Shown here: piece by piece, positions 1-9,897 of the stretch
Position numbering within the stretch: position 1 is the stretch's first letter
Layout of the letters: each line of letters begins with the position of its first letter
Virus record (IMG/VR): IMGVR_UViG_3300021364_000015
Location: 1-64,000 of that record
Direction: 5' to 3' (one strand)
Origin: a virus
DNA: 64,000 bases
Position numbers and translations under genes: made by a program
The notes under the pieces: model-generated
What the model saw: the letters and a program-made list of their open reading frames with translations, nothing else
Databases searched by the model: none
What the model was told of the DNA's origin: nothing

Positions 1-35
1 TTCCGGTCCCAGCCGGTATAAGGTCGCTTTGCCAT
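1..35 (-). CDS. 5' end of a partial gene running off the left edge
   Basis: Reading leftwards, an ATG at 35 opens a frame that starts MAKRPYTGWDR and leaves the window. An AAGGAT-type ribosome binding site precedes it by about 9 bases. Too little is visible to name a function. It lies downstream of the lytic transglycosylase gene on the same strand, after a hairpin at 93-118. Confidence 0.6.
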   Translation of the reverse strand, partial: MAKRPYTGWDR

Positions 36-92
36 GTCGGGGAATCCTTTTCAGTAGAAGTTATGTAATCACTTATATTCTAGTAGGAATAG

Positions 93-118
93 TTAGCCAA
101 AATAGACAACTTGGCTAA
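93..118 (-). terminator. Hairpin after the lytic transglycosylase gene
   Basis: A perfect 8-bp inverted repeat (TTAGCCAA at 93-100, TTGGCTAA at 111-118) with a 10-base spacer lies just beyond the stop codon at 128. There is no clear U-tract, so it is either a weak terminator or an mRNA 3'-end structure. Confidence 0.4.
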
Positions 119-127
119 ATTAGGTAA

Positions 128-877
128 TTAGCACCAGTCGCCCGACATGTACCACGGCTGACTCCAGCAACCATAGTGTTTCTCGGCATAGTCTGCAATC
201 CACTTTGCCTGCACCAAATTAGTGTAGGCGTCCAACAGCATATCACGAGTGATACCAGCATCTGTAAGCCTACTACCGTGAGCAGCCCAGTTGATCTGAG
301 TCAAGCCGTAATCTTTGGTTCTGGACACCACATCGTGTGTACAGCGGCTTTCAGCGAACATGATTCGGCCCAACTTGGGTAGTCGATCTTCTGACCAGCC
401 AGCCGCCCTAGCAGTATCCCACCACTCAGTACACTGAGGCGTTGGATTCGGGTTGTACGAGATAGATGACCCCGAAGACGGTGCATCGGGAACGTTACTT
501 GTGCTCCACCCCATGCCCTCTAGGAGTTTAACATGAGCCGTTCGGGTCTGGGGGCCATAGTCTCCATCTACTGTAACACCCAAGAATGTTTGCAAAGACT
601 CTACGTTTTCTCCACTGCCCCAGTCATACTCATCTAGCATCACTTCAGATATCGGTTCCAATGCGCTTAAATCGAAAGGCGTGGGGGCATACGAATAGTT
701 TTCTACTACACCGGGGGCAGGAGGCGTAATCTCAACTTCCTGTACGACTTCAACAGGCGCAGGCAGGGGCTGCGTATCCGGCTCATTGACGGTGAGAGGG
801 TCATCGGCAGCACAACCTACAAGCGTCAGAACCGCTACAAGGGGTACCAAAAAGATTCTGGGGGGTTTGGGAAACAT
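128..877 (-). CDS. Lipoprotein lytic transglycosylase with peptidoglycan-binding domain
   Basis: 249 aa. The N-terminus is a lipoprotein signal: basic start, hydrophobic run and lipobox LVGC with Cys22, so the product should be exported and lipid-anchored. A Pro-rich linker follows. Residues about 90-122 resemble a peptidoglycan-binding helix bundle (DGDYGPQTR). The C-terminal half has an SLT/lysozyme-like fold, with the likely catalytic Glu176 in FAESRC and the motif YGLTQINWAAH; several cysteines may form disulfides. The role is probably cell-wall cleavage during lysis or entry. A lipid anchor is unusual for a phage muralytic enzyme. The gene follows the tail genes and has its own promoter. 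ATG at 875-877 is preceded by AAGGAG. Confidence 0.85.
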   Translation of the reverse strand: MFPKPPRIFLVPLVAVLTLVGCAADDPLTVNEPDTQPLPAPVEVVQEVEITPPAPGVVENYSYAPTPFDLSALEPISEVMLDEYDWGSGENVESLQTFLGVTVDGDYGPQTRTAHVKLLEGMGWSTSNVPDAPSSGSSISYNPNPTPQCTEWWDTARAAGWSEDRLPKLGRIMFAESRCTHDVVSRTKDYGLTQINWAAHGSRLTDAGITRDMLLDAYTNLVQAKWIADYAEKHYGCWSQPWYMSGDWC

Positions 878-911
878 GTTCGGCTCCTTAGGGTTGGGAA
901 CATATCTCTTT

Positions 912-939
912 AGTCTACCAGACTGTCGGTATGTGTCAA
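912..939 (-). promoter_or_regulatory. Promoter for the lytic transglycosylase gene
   Basis: TTGACA (934-939), 16-base spacer, TAGACT (912-917) on the minus strand. A leader of about 30 bases with an AAGGAG site then leads to the ATG at 877. Confidence 0.65.
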
Positions 940-966
940 TACCTGAATATATAAAGTTTAACTAAA

Positions 967-3954
967 TTATTCTGTAGGTTCCTCTGGCTCAATAGGCACA
1001 TTTGGTGGAGGAATAACCACTGGATTTGCTACCGTATAAGCAGCGCCAGCATCAAAAACAGCCTTCTCATCGTCGCCACGATCTGACGGACGAGGTTGCG
1101 GAGGAGTCCAGTCTGGATGAGCGTTTCGATACAGTTCTTCAACCATGCCATTCAGCCGCTGAATCTCAGCAACAAGATGAGGTACCAAAGCCTCAGGAGA
1201 ATAAGAGATTAATTCACCATTTCTATCATAATACGTCAACTCTGGAGCAACCTCGTGGACTTCCTCAGCAATGAAGCCGGGAATGTACTCACCTCGTGTC
1301 GTCGCTGTTTCTTGATTCTCGTGGAACAAAATGGGGCGTAGGTCGTGAAGTAGTGAACGCTCATTCAAGGAACCCAAAACGCCATTAATTTCCACAATGT
1401 CAGTCTTGTGCTCGGCCAACGAAGTGAAATGCATAATGTGGCCATTAGAGGTGTTATATCGGCAAGTGTTGTACGAGCCGGTACCGTCCATGTTAGGTAC
1501 CCGAACCTGTCCGCCTGCCACAACTTCGTTGTTGTCCACTCTCACAACTAATGGCCACTCGCCCTGTGTGGTCTGCCACGTTGTCGAATCGTTACCCGAA
1601 GCCCTCAACACATAAAAGATGTTTGAGTTTTGGTGAAGCATCCCCGCCCGATTGTTAGTGTCTCTCATATAAATTGTTGGTGAACTGTTTCGGATGTACA
1701 GGTTGTTGCTTTGCGTCGTTGATGTTGTGATAAACGCTGAAGCCTGATTTCCGTCTAGCAGATCAGCATCTAGCCCTGATCCTGAACCATCATTACCGGC
1801 GTGCCAAATCTTGTTGCTGGTGCTGTTAGCGTACAGCACGCTCTTGTTGAAGTAGAACGAACCACGATCAGTATAAATGTGGCAGTAGGTAGTATTCTTA
1901 GGGCCGATGTCGATATAGCCGCTGTCTGATGTAACCCGAAGCGAGCCATCAGTCAGCGGTGACAGGTGAGTTTCATCACGACCAGCCCAGCCAGAAGCCC
2001 AGTTATCAGGGGACGTGACAAGATTAATGTTTCCCTCAGCACCGAGCCACAGGTGTTCGCCGCTGATGTTGCCAGCCATCTTGTTAGCCGTCTCACCAGC
2101 ACCGATACCAAGATCGTCGCCACCCGATGTCCCGATAAGGTCAGTGCGTACTCTGCCAGTAGCACGGATATCGCCAGCGACATCTAACTTGTACGACGGT
2201 GTGGAATCGTTGATGCCGACGTTGCCATTCTCCAGAATCCGCATCTGCTCCACATACGACCCGCCGCTGTAATGACGGAACACATGGTCACCCGTGCCAC
2301 CAGTCTCAGGATCAGCGGTGTAGTAGAACCGACCATCGGTAAACGGAAAGTGCGTGTTGCCAACGCCAGTATCGCTACTGATCGTTACCGCACCATTGAC
2401 ATGAAGCAAGGTGTCAGGATTACTTCGACCGATACCGACATTGCCCTCAAAGTGATGGTTACCAAATGCGCTACCCGTCCAGTAGCCATACCTCATGACA
2501 TTTGTAGAAGCATCTGCGGCAAGGAACCCGTACTCCGAAACTGTGCCGGTATTAGATGAAATCCTGATCTGATCTACTGAGTTGCCTGCCCCAAACAAGT
2601 GCAGAGGTGAACCGGGGGTGGTTGTACCGATACCAAGATTGCCAGACGAATCAAGACGCATACGGGTTACACTGTCAACCCTCATCGAAATACCGGAATC
2701 TGCAAGATCGTTACCTTGGTCAGCGGCCAACACCAAAGAACCATCAACCGAATCATGCTTAATGAAAGACTCAGAAGGGGTTACCGTGTCCTCAAAAATT
2801 AAATATGAGTCATCATCCTTGCCGATGCGTATGTCACCGATCACATTCAATTTCTCCGCAGGTGACGTTGTACCGATACCGACACGATCTGTTGAAGCAT
2901 CTACAAACAACGTATTCGTATCAACTACAAAATCAACCGCCCCAATAGTCCACGCATCAGCGGACTCATCCCACAAAAACGACACATTACTAGAAGAACC
3001 ACGCTCAACCTCAATACCAGCATCCAAAGACGGAGTACCAGTAACATTAGAGTTAAGAACAATAATGTTATCTTCAACAGTCAAAGTTTCGGTATTCAAC
3101 GTAACCGTGGTGCCATTGACAGTCAAGTCACCACCAACAGTAACATCACCACTAGTAGTAAACGAGTTTGGAACATCGTTAGTACGACCAGCGCCCTGAA
3201 CCAAAATCTCGCCAGTATTCTGCTGAACACGAATAACTTTACCGATCTTCTGAACCAACTGAGAAGACCCCGTAGGCCGAGTCGTTGTCAAACCACCAGA
3301 CGCCGCAACGTACAACTCGTCACCCACACTATAACCCGGAGTGTCGGTATCAATGTGCTGCAAAACACCAGAAACAACAACGTCGCCCTGACCATTATTT
3401 GCCAAGTCCTGATCCAACAAACCCATAGCAGGCATCGTGGAACTAGTCCCAGCCAAAGACGCTTCAACTTCCACAGCCCCAGAAGCGCCAACAGCGCCCG
3501 TAGCATACACAGGGGTACCCTTAGCCAGAGAGCCGCCACTTACATTCTTTACAAGAATATGGATAGCGCCGTACAACTCGCCGTAAAAAGCGTCAGCCGT
3601 CACCGAAGACAACGTGATATCGTCGTCAAGATTAACCGTGATCGAACCGCCCGTGCCGCCACCATTCAAGTTCGTGCCAGCAACAATCTCCGTAATATCA
3701 GTACTTGTATCTCCAGCACCAACAAACGCCAACAAATGCGAAGCCCTGCCCTCTACGAAAGAAACCCACACACGGTCACCCACAGCAGGGGAGAACCCAG
3801 TAAACGGCACATTCTCATAAATGTTATTCAAGCCTAAACGAGAAACTTTTACCGAAACATACTCTCCGCTAACCGCAACAACTTCAGCACGAAAAAACCC
3901 CGAAGGGGCCATACCGCTAGTGTAATTATTATTTCTGCCTGTTCTGCGTGACAT
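967..3954 (-). CDS. Tail fibre/spike with C-terminal peptidase S74 chaperone
   Basis: 995 aa. Residues about 20-80 look like an OB-fold baseplate domain (PAVGDRVWVSF). The middle carries at least four copies of a VGIGTT-x-P-x3-L-x-V-x-G repeat typical of trimeric phage spikes and fibres. The C-terminus is an S74 intramolecular chaperone: Ser845 and Lys850 have the Ser-x4-Lys spacing of the self-cleavage dyad, followed by the coiled-coil-forming stretch EALVPHLVAEIQRLN. The chaperone should trimerise the fibre and then cleave itself off. A Pro-rich tail follows, which is unusual after an S74 domain. The start overlaps the stop of the baseplate hub gene (TAATG). It is the likely receptor-binding protein. 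Confidence 0.85.
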   Translation of the reverse strand: MSRRTGRNNNYTSGMAPSGFFRAEVVAVSGEYVSVKVSRLGLNNIYENVPFTGFSPAVGDRVWVSFVEGRASHLLAFVGAGDTSTDITEIVAGTNLNGGGTGGSITVNLDDDITLSSVTADAFYGELYGAIHILVKNVSGGSLAKGTPVYATGAVGASGAVEVEASLAGTSSTMPAMGLLDQDLANNGQGDVVVSGVLQHIDTDTPGYSVGDELYVAASGGLTTTRPTGSSQLVQKIGKVIRVQQNTGEILVQGAGRTNDVPNSFTTSGDVTVGGDLTVNGTTVTLNTETLTVEDNIIVLNSNVTGTPSLDAGIEVERGSSSNVSFLWDESADAWTIGAVDFVVDTNTLFVDASTDRVGIGTTSPAEKLNVIGDIRIGKDDDSYLIFEDTVTPSESFIKHDSVDGSLVLAADQGNDLADSGISMRVDSVTRMRLDSSGNLGIGTTTPGSPLHLFGAGNSVDQIRISSNTGTVSEYGFLAADASTNVMRYGYWTGSAFGNHHFEGNVGIGRSNPDTLLHVNGAVTISSDTGVGNTHFPFTDGRFYYTADPETGGTGDHVFRHYSGGSYVEQMRILENGNVGINDSTPSYKLDVAGDIRATGRVRTDLIGTSGGDDLGIGAGETANKMAGNISGEHLWLGAEGNINLVTSPDNWASGWAGRDETHLSPLTDGSLRVTSDSGYIDIGPKNTTYCHIYTDRGSFYFNKSVLYANSTSNKIWHAGNDGSGSGLDADLLDGNQASAFITTSTTQSNNLYIRNSSPTIYMRDTNNRAGMLHQNSNIFYVLRASGNDSTTWQTTQGEWPLVVRVDNNEVVAGGQVRVPNMDGTGSYNTCRYNTSNGHIMHFTSLAEHKTDIVEINGVLGSLNERSLLHDLRPILFHENQETATTRGEYIPGFIAEEVHEVAPELTYYDRNGELISYSPEALVPHLVAEIQRLNGMVEELYRNAHPDWTPPQPRPSDRGDDEKAVFDAGAAYTVANPVVIPPPNVPIEPEEPTE

Positions 3955-5279
3955 TACTGCACCTTCAGATTCTGCGCCCGACGAACGTCTGCATCTACAA
4001 TCGGTTCGCTACTATTGTTATTTAACCAAGCAATCCATTCACGCATTGCACTCACAATTACTTGATAGCCGGTGTCGTCATCAGGATTCCAGTTCCCGTT
4101 ATTCCACGGGTACGGTAGCGGTAACTGTTTATTAGCCCGAACGTACTCCCAACCCTTACTTTTACTAATACTTTTAGGTGCAGGGAACACGTCTGAAATC
4201 GTTACTTTTTTAACAGGAGCAGTATAACTAGACTTGAAACTTGAGGCAGGGCGAACATAGTCACCTTTTATCTTAGCCCAATCGTCTGCATCCCAAATAC
4301 CATTAGCAGGCAACCCGTTCTTTCTTTGAAAGTCTAGCACATATCGCTGAGTCACTGGACCCCAGTAACCGTCTGCCGTTGTCCCAATCGCCTGCTGAAG
4401 TCTTTTAACACAGTCACTCCCTCTAATGCCTTGTTTGAACGTCTGAAGTTCGCATGTCAACTCATCAGAGTCTTCAGGCGACGTTCCTGAAATAGAAACC
4501 AATGCATTAGGTGATGCAGAATATCGGACTTGATCTACCATAAACTTATTAAAATGCTCTATCCCATTTAACTCTACAACTGCACCGGGATAAATGGACT
4601 GAGAAGAACTATTCTTTATAAGTTGAGCCTGAAACTTTGCGGCACTACGGCCATCCGTCGTCCGTCGTGCAGATACCGAAACGCCAAAAAAGGGATCAGT
4701 GTCACCAGACGGCACGTTTATAACAAGCGAAGCCTGCTCTTCAATGATTTTTGATTCTGAGGCGAAAAACAAAATACCTTTAGCCTCAAAACACATAAAC
4801 TCCAGTTCCCTGCAAAGCCTCTGCAAGACATCCATAGTGGATTCGTCTTTATTTTCCGTGGACTCACGAACAATAGCCCCATCCCTAGGAGAATCCTCTC
4901 CGAAAAACTGTAATCCAACCCTAGCCGCCGCAGTCTGCGCAAAAACCGTAGGAGAAATGTTGCCAAAGTTTTTCTGCCCCGTTTCTCGTCTCAACTTTTG
5001 AGATGCCTCTAACCTAGCAGTAAAAACGCAAGAGTCTTGCTGCCCATGTTTCACTTCTACAGCAGAAATCTCGTAGTTAACTTTATCATACACAACCCTA
5101 CGGCCAATCATAAAATAATTGTTATTATGCATTTTAAAGTCGGGATCGTGGACAGTAACTTGTATTTCGCTTACAGCGTTAGCGCTCAAAGCGTACCTCA
5201 CGTCGATCACCGACTCACGGATTTCAACGTTCTTTTCTCCGACCTCACCGACCGTAATTGATTCAACTAAAAAACTCAT
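3954..5279 (-). CDS. Baseplate hub protein (gpD-like) with peptidoglycan-binding domain
   Basis: 441 aa. The N-terminal ~270 residues have the layout of a late-control gpD/T4 gp27-like tail hub. It lies between the baseplate adaptor and the tail fibre. Residues about 284-338 form a peptidoglycan-binding domain (ADGYWGPVTQ, then DFQRKNGLPANG), which would position the hub on the cell wall during injection. The C-terminal 100 residues are unassigned. Assignment of the hub portion rests mostly on context and fold-like pattern, while the PG-binding domain is clear. Confidence 0.7.
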   Translation of the reverse strand: MSFLVESITVGEVGEKNVEIRESVIDVRYALSANAVSEIQVTVHDPDFKMHNNNYFMIGRRVVYDKVNYEISAVEVKHGQQDSCVFTARLEASQKLRRETGQKNFGNISPTVFAQTAAARVGLQFFGEDSPRDGAIVRESTENKDESTMDVLQRLCRELEFMCFEAKGILFFASESKIIEEQASLVINVPSGDTDPFFGVSVSARRTTDGRSAAKFQAQLIKNSSSQSIYPGAVVELNGIEHFNKFMVDQVRYSASPNALVSISGTSPEDSDELTCELQTFKQGIRGSDCVKRLQQAIGTTADGYWGPVTQRYVLDFQRKNGLPANGIWDADDWAKIKGDYVRPASSFKSSYTAPVKKVTISDVFPAPKSISKSKGWEYVRANKQLPLPYPWNNGNWNPDDDTGYQVIVSAMREWIAWLNNNSSEPIVDADVRRAQNLKVQ

Positions 5280-5294
5280 TATCTAGCACCATCT

Positions 5295-6074
5295 TTAGTA
5301 AAAGAACATCGGCTGCGTTGAAGCGGCCTGCTGGAAATATTTTCTGTCAGCACTTTGAGCAGCCGCATAGTTACGCTTTCTTTGCTCTTCATACGCACGT
5401 TCACTTGGAGGAAATACGGGTCTTTGTCTTAATTGGCTATCAGCGACTGGTCCCTCTGCTTTATCCTGTGTGTTGCCGCCGCCACCGCCGCCGCCGCCAC
5501 CGCCGCCGCCTTTAGAGTAAGTTTGCGTTGCAGCAGGAACAGTCTTAACGACAGCCTTCAACTCCAAAACATCCTGATTAAACACAGGAGTCTCAGTCAA
5601 CTGAATACTCGCTTCAGCCCGCAAAGGCTCACCAGCACCATTACGATAAGAAACAGTAATATTTAATCTTGTGATAACCACGTTATACGACAAAGAAGTC
5701 AAACCATAAATAAACGAACAAGGTAAAGACGTAGCGGCCAGAGTCTCCAAATTATCTATTATATCTGTAATCGGCTTCGTTCCGCCACTAGCCTTATCGG
5801 CAAGCACAGCATCAAACGAAACTGTCCGCAACTGCTCATTTTCATGGACCAGCAAAGGCTTACGCCCCGGACGAGAAATGCTCGCAGTGACCCCTTCCAA
5901 AGTAGCATGATCTACATTCTGTGGGCCAAACGGAAATAGCACCTCAATGACAGTACTGTCTTCTTTCGTGGGAATATTCGCCAACTTCGCTCGGGCAGGT
6001 CGGCTAGACCTGAAGCCCTGCGGATTAACAACACTCCCACTAACTGACTTAAATGATTTAACAATTTTAGGCAT
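5295..6074 (-). CDS. Baseplate/tube adaptor protein (CIS tube / XkdP-like)
   Basis: 259 aa. The pattern resembles the contractile-system adaptor that joins the inner tube to the hub: an FPFGPQ-type start of the core, then a TVSFDAVLAD strand and the ITRLNITVSYRNG hairpin, ending in a RAEASIQLTE strand. No LysM domain is seen, unlike many relatives. The C-terminal region contains an uninterrupted run of about a dozen glycines (near 5470-5511), followed by an Arg/Gln-rich tail. The gene sits between tape measure and hub, as expected. The start has an AAGGAT site 7 bases upstream. Confidence 0.6.
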   Translation of the reverse strand: MPKIVKSFKSVSGSVVNPQGFRSSRPARAKLANIPTKEDSTVIEVLFPFGPQNVDHATLEGVTASISRPGRKPLLVHENEQLRTVSFDAVLADKASGGTKPITDIIDNLETLAATSLPCSFIYGLTSLSYNVVITRLNITVSYRNGAGEPLRAEASIQLTETPVFNQDVLELKAVVKTVPAATQTYSKGGGGGGGGGGGGNTQDKAEGPVADSQLRQRPVFPPSERAYEEQRKRNYAAAQSADRKYFQQAASTQPMFFY

Positions 6075-6083
6075 AGTTTATCC

Positions 6084-9000
6084 TTAATTCCTGTTTGCGG
6101 CTGCGGAGTGCGGGTGCGGCTTTCGACCACTGGAGGTGCTGCTGGTGCTGGTGCTGTCAGTACCAACAGCCTGAATGGTTAACAAAAGTTGTGCCCCATT
6201 TGTTGAAGTCTCTGAAACATCACCAGTAATATTAAACGTGGCGGGCTGAGCGGTATTAGTAATAATTTCCGATAATTTGCCAATTATCTCCTGATCACTT
6301 CCATCAACTTGTGCCATAAAGTCTTTAGTGGCCTGCTCTGCGCCGCCCTCGTAGTTTGCATCAATATACTCTTGGATGCTCTCCACATCACCTGCTGTAA
6401 ACGTGCCCACCGCCGACGCAAATTTCCCCGGAGCGGTCAAAAAGTCGCCAACGCTGTCCTTAGGTATGTCCTTTATAATCTCTCTCAGCATGAATTGCCT
6501 AAAATCAGCCATCATGTCAGGACCCATAGCCTCAGCAAAATCCGGTATATTACCGCCAAGAATCCCAGACCTCATCATTTCACGAGACTTATCCTTCCCA
6601 GCAATAGTATCTTCCAAACCCATAATATCAAAGCCACTATCCACATAACCTTGATACAGCGATGCTGCATCCAAGCCATGCGCCGCTGCAATCTGGTTAA
6701 TAACTTGCCGCTCCATATCAGCAATATTGAACTTCTCTAAAATATCCGGCGACAAATTCCCAAGAGCAATTTCCTCACGAAGTTCAAACAAACCACTAAG
6801 GCCAGCAATATCAGCATTCATCCCACTAGCAATTTCAGCAGCAGCAAACCTATCCACAAAGTCTGAAACCGTAGAAGCATCAAACACGCCTTCACTGGTC
6901 TCACCTATCAAAGTGTTTAACACAGCAGTAGCACTATCAAACCTATTTTGTACGCCTGCCTCAGAAGTACTAAAATCTGGAAGGAAAAGTTGACTTCTAT
7001 CCATCTGAGGGCTTTCCAATAAAGCAAGCATAGCAGCAACGCCACGTTCACTGTAATCAGTCATGGGATCAATGCCTAAAATTTCTAATCCCGCCATAAT
7101 CTGCTCTTGAGACATTTGCAACGCTGATGCCATGTTATCAACCTGCTCTATCATGAAATTGCTAGCCTCTTCAAGCGCATCCATTATGTCTTGCTCAAAG
7201 CCACCAGTGGCCAGTTTTTCAATCAGTTCGTCTCGGTGTACACTTGTGGGATCAATGCCGAGCATCTGTAAGAACGTGTTAAACTCACGAGTGTCACCTT
7301 CTGTAACTCTACCTGTCTTCACGTCCATACCAGCCGACGCAGCCGCTTGGAATTGAGTCAATATATCTTGTTGCTGAGCAATCGCTTCTGAACCGGCTCC
7401 GACAAGGTTTAAAGCCTCTGAGGTTTCCAGCATTTTCTCAGCCCTCTTCTTGCTTTCCTCTTTCTTTCTCTTGTTACCAAAATAGGCGGCAATTGCTTCT
7501 GTGGCATAACCAACCCCAAAACCGATAACTGCGCCAACGACTGTACCTACACCGGGAGCAATCATGCTGCCAATCGTAGCACCAGTCAAAGCACCACTCA
7601 CCATACCAGAACCGGTGAACTCACCAGTTTGATAGGCATTATACCCAGTCATGCCCACATCTAGTACACCCAGACCAGCACCAAGAGGCCCTAAAGCCTT
7701 TCCGAATTTAGCAAACTTACTCACACTGCCCATTGCGCTCATGGCCCCTGAAGTTGCCCCTGCACGCTGAGTAGCCGTAGATATAGCGCCGGTCACAGCA
7801 CGACCACGGCCCATGACGCTCAACCCTTTGCTTCCACGGAAAGCGCCATACCCTGCTCGCCCTTGCCGCATAAGTAAACCGCCGTATGATGAAGCCCTTG
7901 CGCCCATTGTGACAGAACCTGCTGCCCTTGCGCCCGCTGCTGCACGCCCTCCACCTGCGACGGCTCTAGCACCTCTACCGAAAACGCCTAACTTGCGCCC
8001 ACCCATGTACAGTAACCCCAAGCCCAGCAAATCGCCAAGACCGCCACCGCCCGGAATCATTCCCCCTATGCCACTCACAACGCCAATCAGAGTATCAACC
8101 ACTGCAACCAGATTGCCGATAATTGGAGCAATCATATTTAGCACAGTAGCCAAGCCCTCCAACGCTCCCGGTAGACGCTCCATAAGAGGAGCGAACTGAT
8201 TGAAGACATTAAACAACGCAGGGATAACATCCGACGCCAGCGTATCAAAAATGTCAGACAACAACGGCAACTTATTGAAGAAGCCCATCTGGCCACCAGA
8301 CAACTGATCAAACAGTGCGCCGAAAACATTACCAATCGAAGTACCAAACTGAACAAACGCCTCAGCATTCTCAACAACCAAAGCGTTGAACTGCTGGAAC
8401 AGACCACGCCCACCAGCCGCATCACCCATCGCCTTAAACATTTCAATAACAACATCAGCCGCAGGCTCTAACTTTACAAGGTAACCACCAATAGCATCAA
8501 AGAAATCACGAACGCCTTTAAAGAAGTTGACGAACGACTCCCCCATCTCCTCAACACGCCCCATATTATTTACGATGTTAGACCGAACAAACTCACTAAT
8601 TTTGTCAACCACAGTAACCAGCGTGGGAGCGAACGACTCGGCACCAAACTTCTGAAGAACTGCGGTCATCGAAATAATGTCTTCCCGCAAAATGCGAGAA
8701 ATTTGTAAGAATGACTCACGGAACGGGGCAAGCAGCGGCTCACCAATATCCGCAAAGATGCCTCTAAGACCGGCAAACTCTGTTTTCAGCGTACCAATCA
8801 TGGTGGTCGCCATCGTCTGAGCAACCCCTTGGAAAGCGTCAGAAGTCGCACCGCCACCAGCAACGGTGCTCATTAAGCCCGCCATTGAAGTCACACCGCC
8901 AAGTGAATCTTTTCTGAATCCAGCAGCACCACGCACAGCGGAACGGGCCTGAGTAAAGTCACCAGAAGCGAAGGCCGCAGCAAGGCTTTGAGCAGCCTTC

Positions 9001-9635
9001 GCATCACCACCGGTAATATTAAACAACTGTCGGGCTAGCGCATTAGCCTGATTTCCTCGGACACCTGCACGAGCAAACGAACCTGTAATAGCACCAGTTG
9101 CCTCACTGCCAAGTAGACCAGTCATTCGTGCGCTGATACTCCGGTTTAAGGTAGCGCCTCGTGATCGGCCCGCCTGACCACCGCCCAAAAATGGGCTAAG
9201 TTGAGCCTCTTGGAACTCACGAATAGCAGCCGCAGCAACCGCCATAGCAGTGGCCACACCTGCTGCAACCACAGACAAACCACGCAAAGAAGCCTGATAT
9301 GCGGATACCGCTGCACGGCCTGTTACCAGCGCTGCCTTCGCAGCAAGCAACCCTGCTGTAAACAAGCCAATCTGACCCGCCAAAGCAATAAAACTAAACT
9401 TTGCAAGCGTAGTTAAAAACTTACCAAAAACTCCGGTGATGCCCTTAAGCGCACGCTGCATCTTATCAAACCGACGAGTGACCTTATCAACACTCTGATC
9501 CATGTCACGGGTCTGGCGATTGAACGCACGGGAACGACTTTCTAAAGACTTGAGGCGACGTTCAACTCCAAGAAGGTCATTGCTGATATCAGCATCAACC
9601 TCTACCTTAATTACAACTTTTTCTTCGACAGCCAT
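6084..9635 (-). CDS. Tail tape measure protein
   Basis: 1183 aa, the longest gene of the tail module. The N-terminus is coiled coil (about 15-70), then hydrophobic helices (about 75-135). Further on come long alanine/glycine-rich stretches, a glycine-zipper-like hydrophobic segment (APGVGTVVGAVIGFGVGY) and an extended helical C-terminal half. It sets tail length and is thought to leave through the tube during DNA delivery. It lies directly downstream of the frameshifted tail assembly chaperone, its usual partner. The start has AGGGGC upstream, and a strong hairpin terminator lies between the two genes. Confidence 0.9.
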   Translation of the reverse strand: MAVEEKVVIKVEVDADISNDLLGVERRLKSLESRSRAFNRQTRDMDQSVDKVTRRFDKMQRALKGITGVFGKFLTTLAKFSFIALAGQIGLFTAGLLAAKAALVTGRAAVSAYQASLRGLSVVAAGVATAMAVAAAAIREFQEAQLSPFLGGGQAGRSRGATLNRSISARMTGLLGSEATGAITGSFARAGVRGNQANALARQLFNITGGDAKAAQSLAAAFASGDFTQARSAVRGAAGFRKDSLGGVTSMAGLMSTVAGGGATSDAFQGVAQTMATTMIGTLKTEFAGLRGIFADIGEPLLAPFRESFLQISRILREDIISMTAVLQKFGAESFAPTLVTVVDKISEFVRSNIVNNMGRVEEMGESFVNFFKGVRDFFDAIGGYLVKLEPAADVVIEMFKAMGDAAGGRGLFQQFNALVVENAEAFVQFGTSIGNVFGALFDQLSGGQMGFFNKLPLLSDIFDTLASDVIPALFNVFNQFAPLMERLPGALEGLATVLNMIAPIIGNLVAVVDTLIGVVSGIGGMIPGGGGLGDLLGLGLLYMGGRKLGVFGRGARAVAGGGRAAAGARAAGSVTMGARASSYGGLLMRQGRAGYGAFRGSKGLSVMGRGRAVTGAISTATQRAGATSGAMSAMGSVSKFAKFGKALGPLGAGLGVLDVGMTGYNAYQTGEFTGSGMVSGALTGATIGSMIAPGVGTVVGAVIGFGVGYATEAIAAYFGNKRKKEESKKRAEKMLETSEALNLVGAGSEAIAQQQDILTQFQAAASAGMDVKTGRVTEGDTREFNTFLQMLGIDPTSVHRDELIEKLATGGFEQDIMDALEEASNFMIEQVDNMASALQMSQEQIMAGLEILGIDPMTDYSERGVAAMLALLESPQMDRSQLFLPDFSTSEAGVQNRFDSATAVLNTLIGETSEGVFDASTVSDFVDRFAAAEIASGMNADIAGLSGLFELREEIALGNLSPDILEKFNIADMERQVINQIAAAHGLDAASLYQGYVDSGFDIMGLEDTIAGKDKSREMMRSGILGGNIPDFAEAMGPDMMADFRQFMLREIIKDIPKDSVGDFLTAPGKFASAVGTFTAGDVESIQEYIDANYEGGAEQATKDFMAQVDGSDQEIIGKLSEIITNTAQPATFNITGDVSETSTNGAQLLLTIQAVGTDSTSTSSTSSGRKPHPHSAAANRN

Positions 9636-9645
9636 AATTGCCCCT

Positions 9646-9697
9646 AAAACAAAGAAAACCGGGAATCCCTATAGAGATATTCTACAGAAATTCCCGG
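9646..9697 (-). terminator. Terminator or attenuator between tail chaperone and tape measure
   Basis: Minus strand: outer stem CCGGGAAT / ATTCCCGG (9690-9697 with 9659-9666), inner stem CTGTAG / CTATAG, then a U-rich tract TTTTCTTTGTTTT (9646-9658). It begins 4 bases after the frameshift product's stop codon and ends just before the tape measure ribosome binding site. Confidence 0.65.
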
Positions 9698-9700
9698 CTC

Positions 9701-9897
9701 TCAGTAGCCACCTTGCGCACCTCTTCGCTGCCTATCACGCTCAGCGTGATCGTGAGCAAGGGCCTTAGCGGCGGCTAATCTGATCAACCACTCATCGTAA
9801 TCAACGTTTAACAACTGAATAGGATCGCAATGGAATGCTTCAGCCAAGCGTGCAACCGAACGAATCCGAATATCTTGGGCTAGTTCTTCTACTAGCC
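9701..9897 (-). CDS. C-terminal extension of tail assembly chaperone, reached by -1 frameshift
   Basis: In the -1 frame relative to the upstream chaperone gene, a 64-codon open stretch reads LVEELAQDIRIRSVARLAEA through to a TGA at 9701-9703. This matches the gpG/gpGT arrangement of tailed phages, where a minority longer product helps assemble the tail around the tape measure. The shift must occur in an 18-base window (about 9895-9912), because the -1 frame has a TGA just upstream and the zero frame stops at 9892-9894. No canonical X_XXY_YYZ heptamer lies in that window. The candidate sites are C_CCT_ACG and slippage on GGC before the TAG. There is no independent start codon. Confidence 0.75.
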
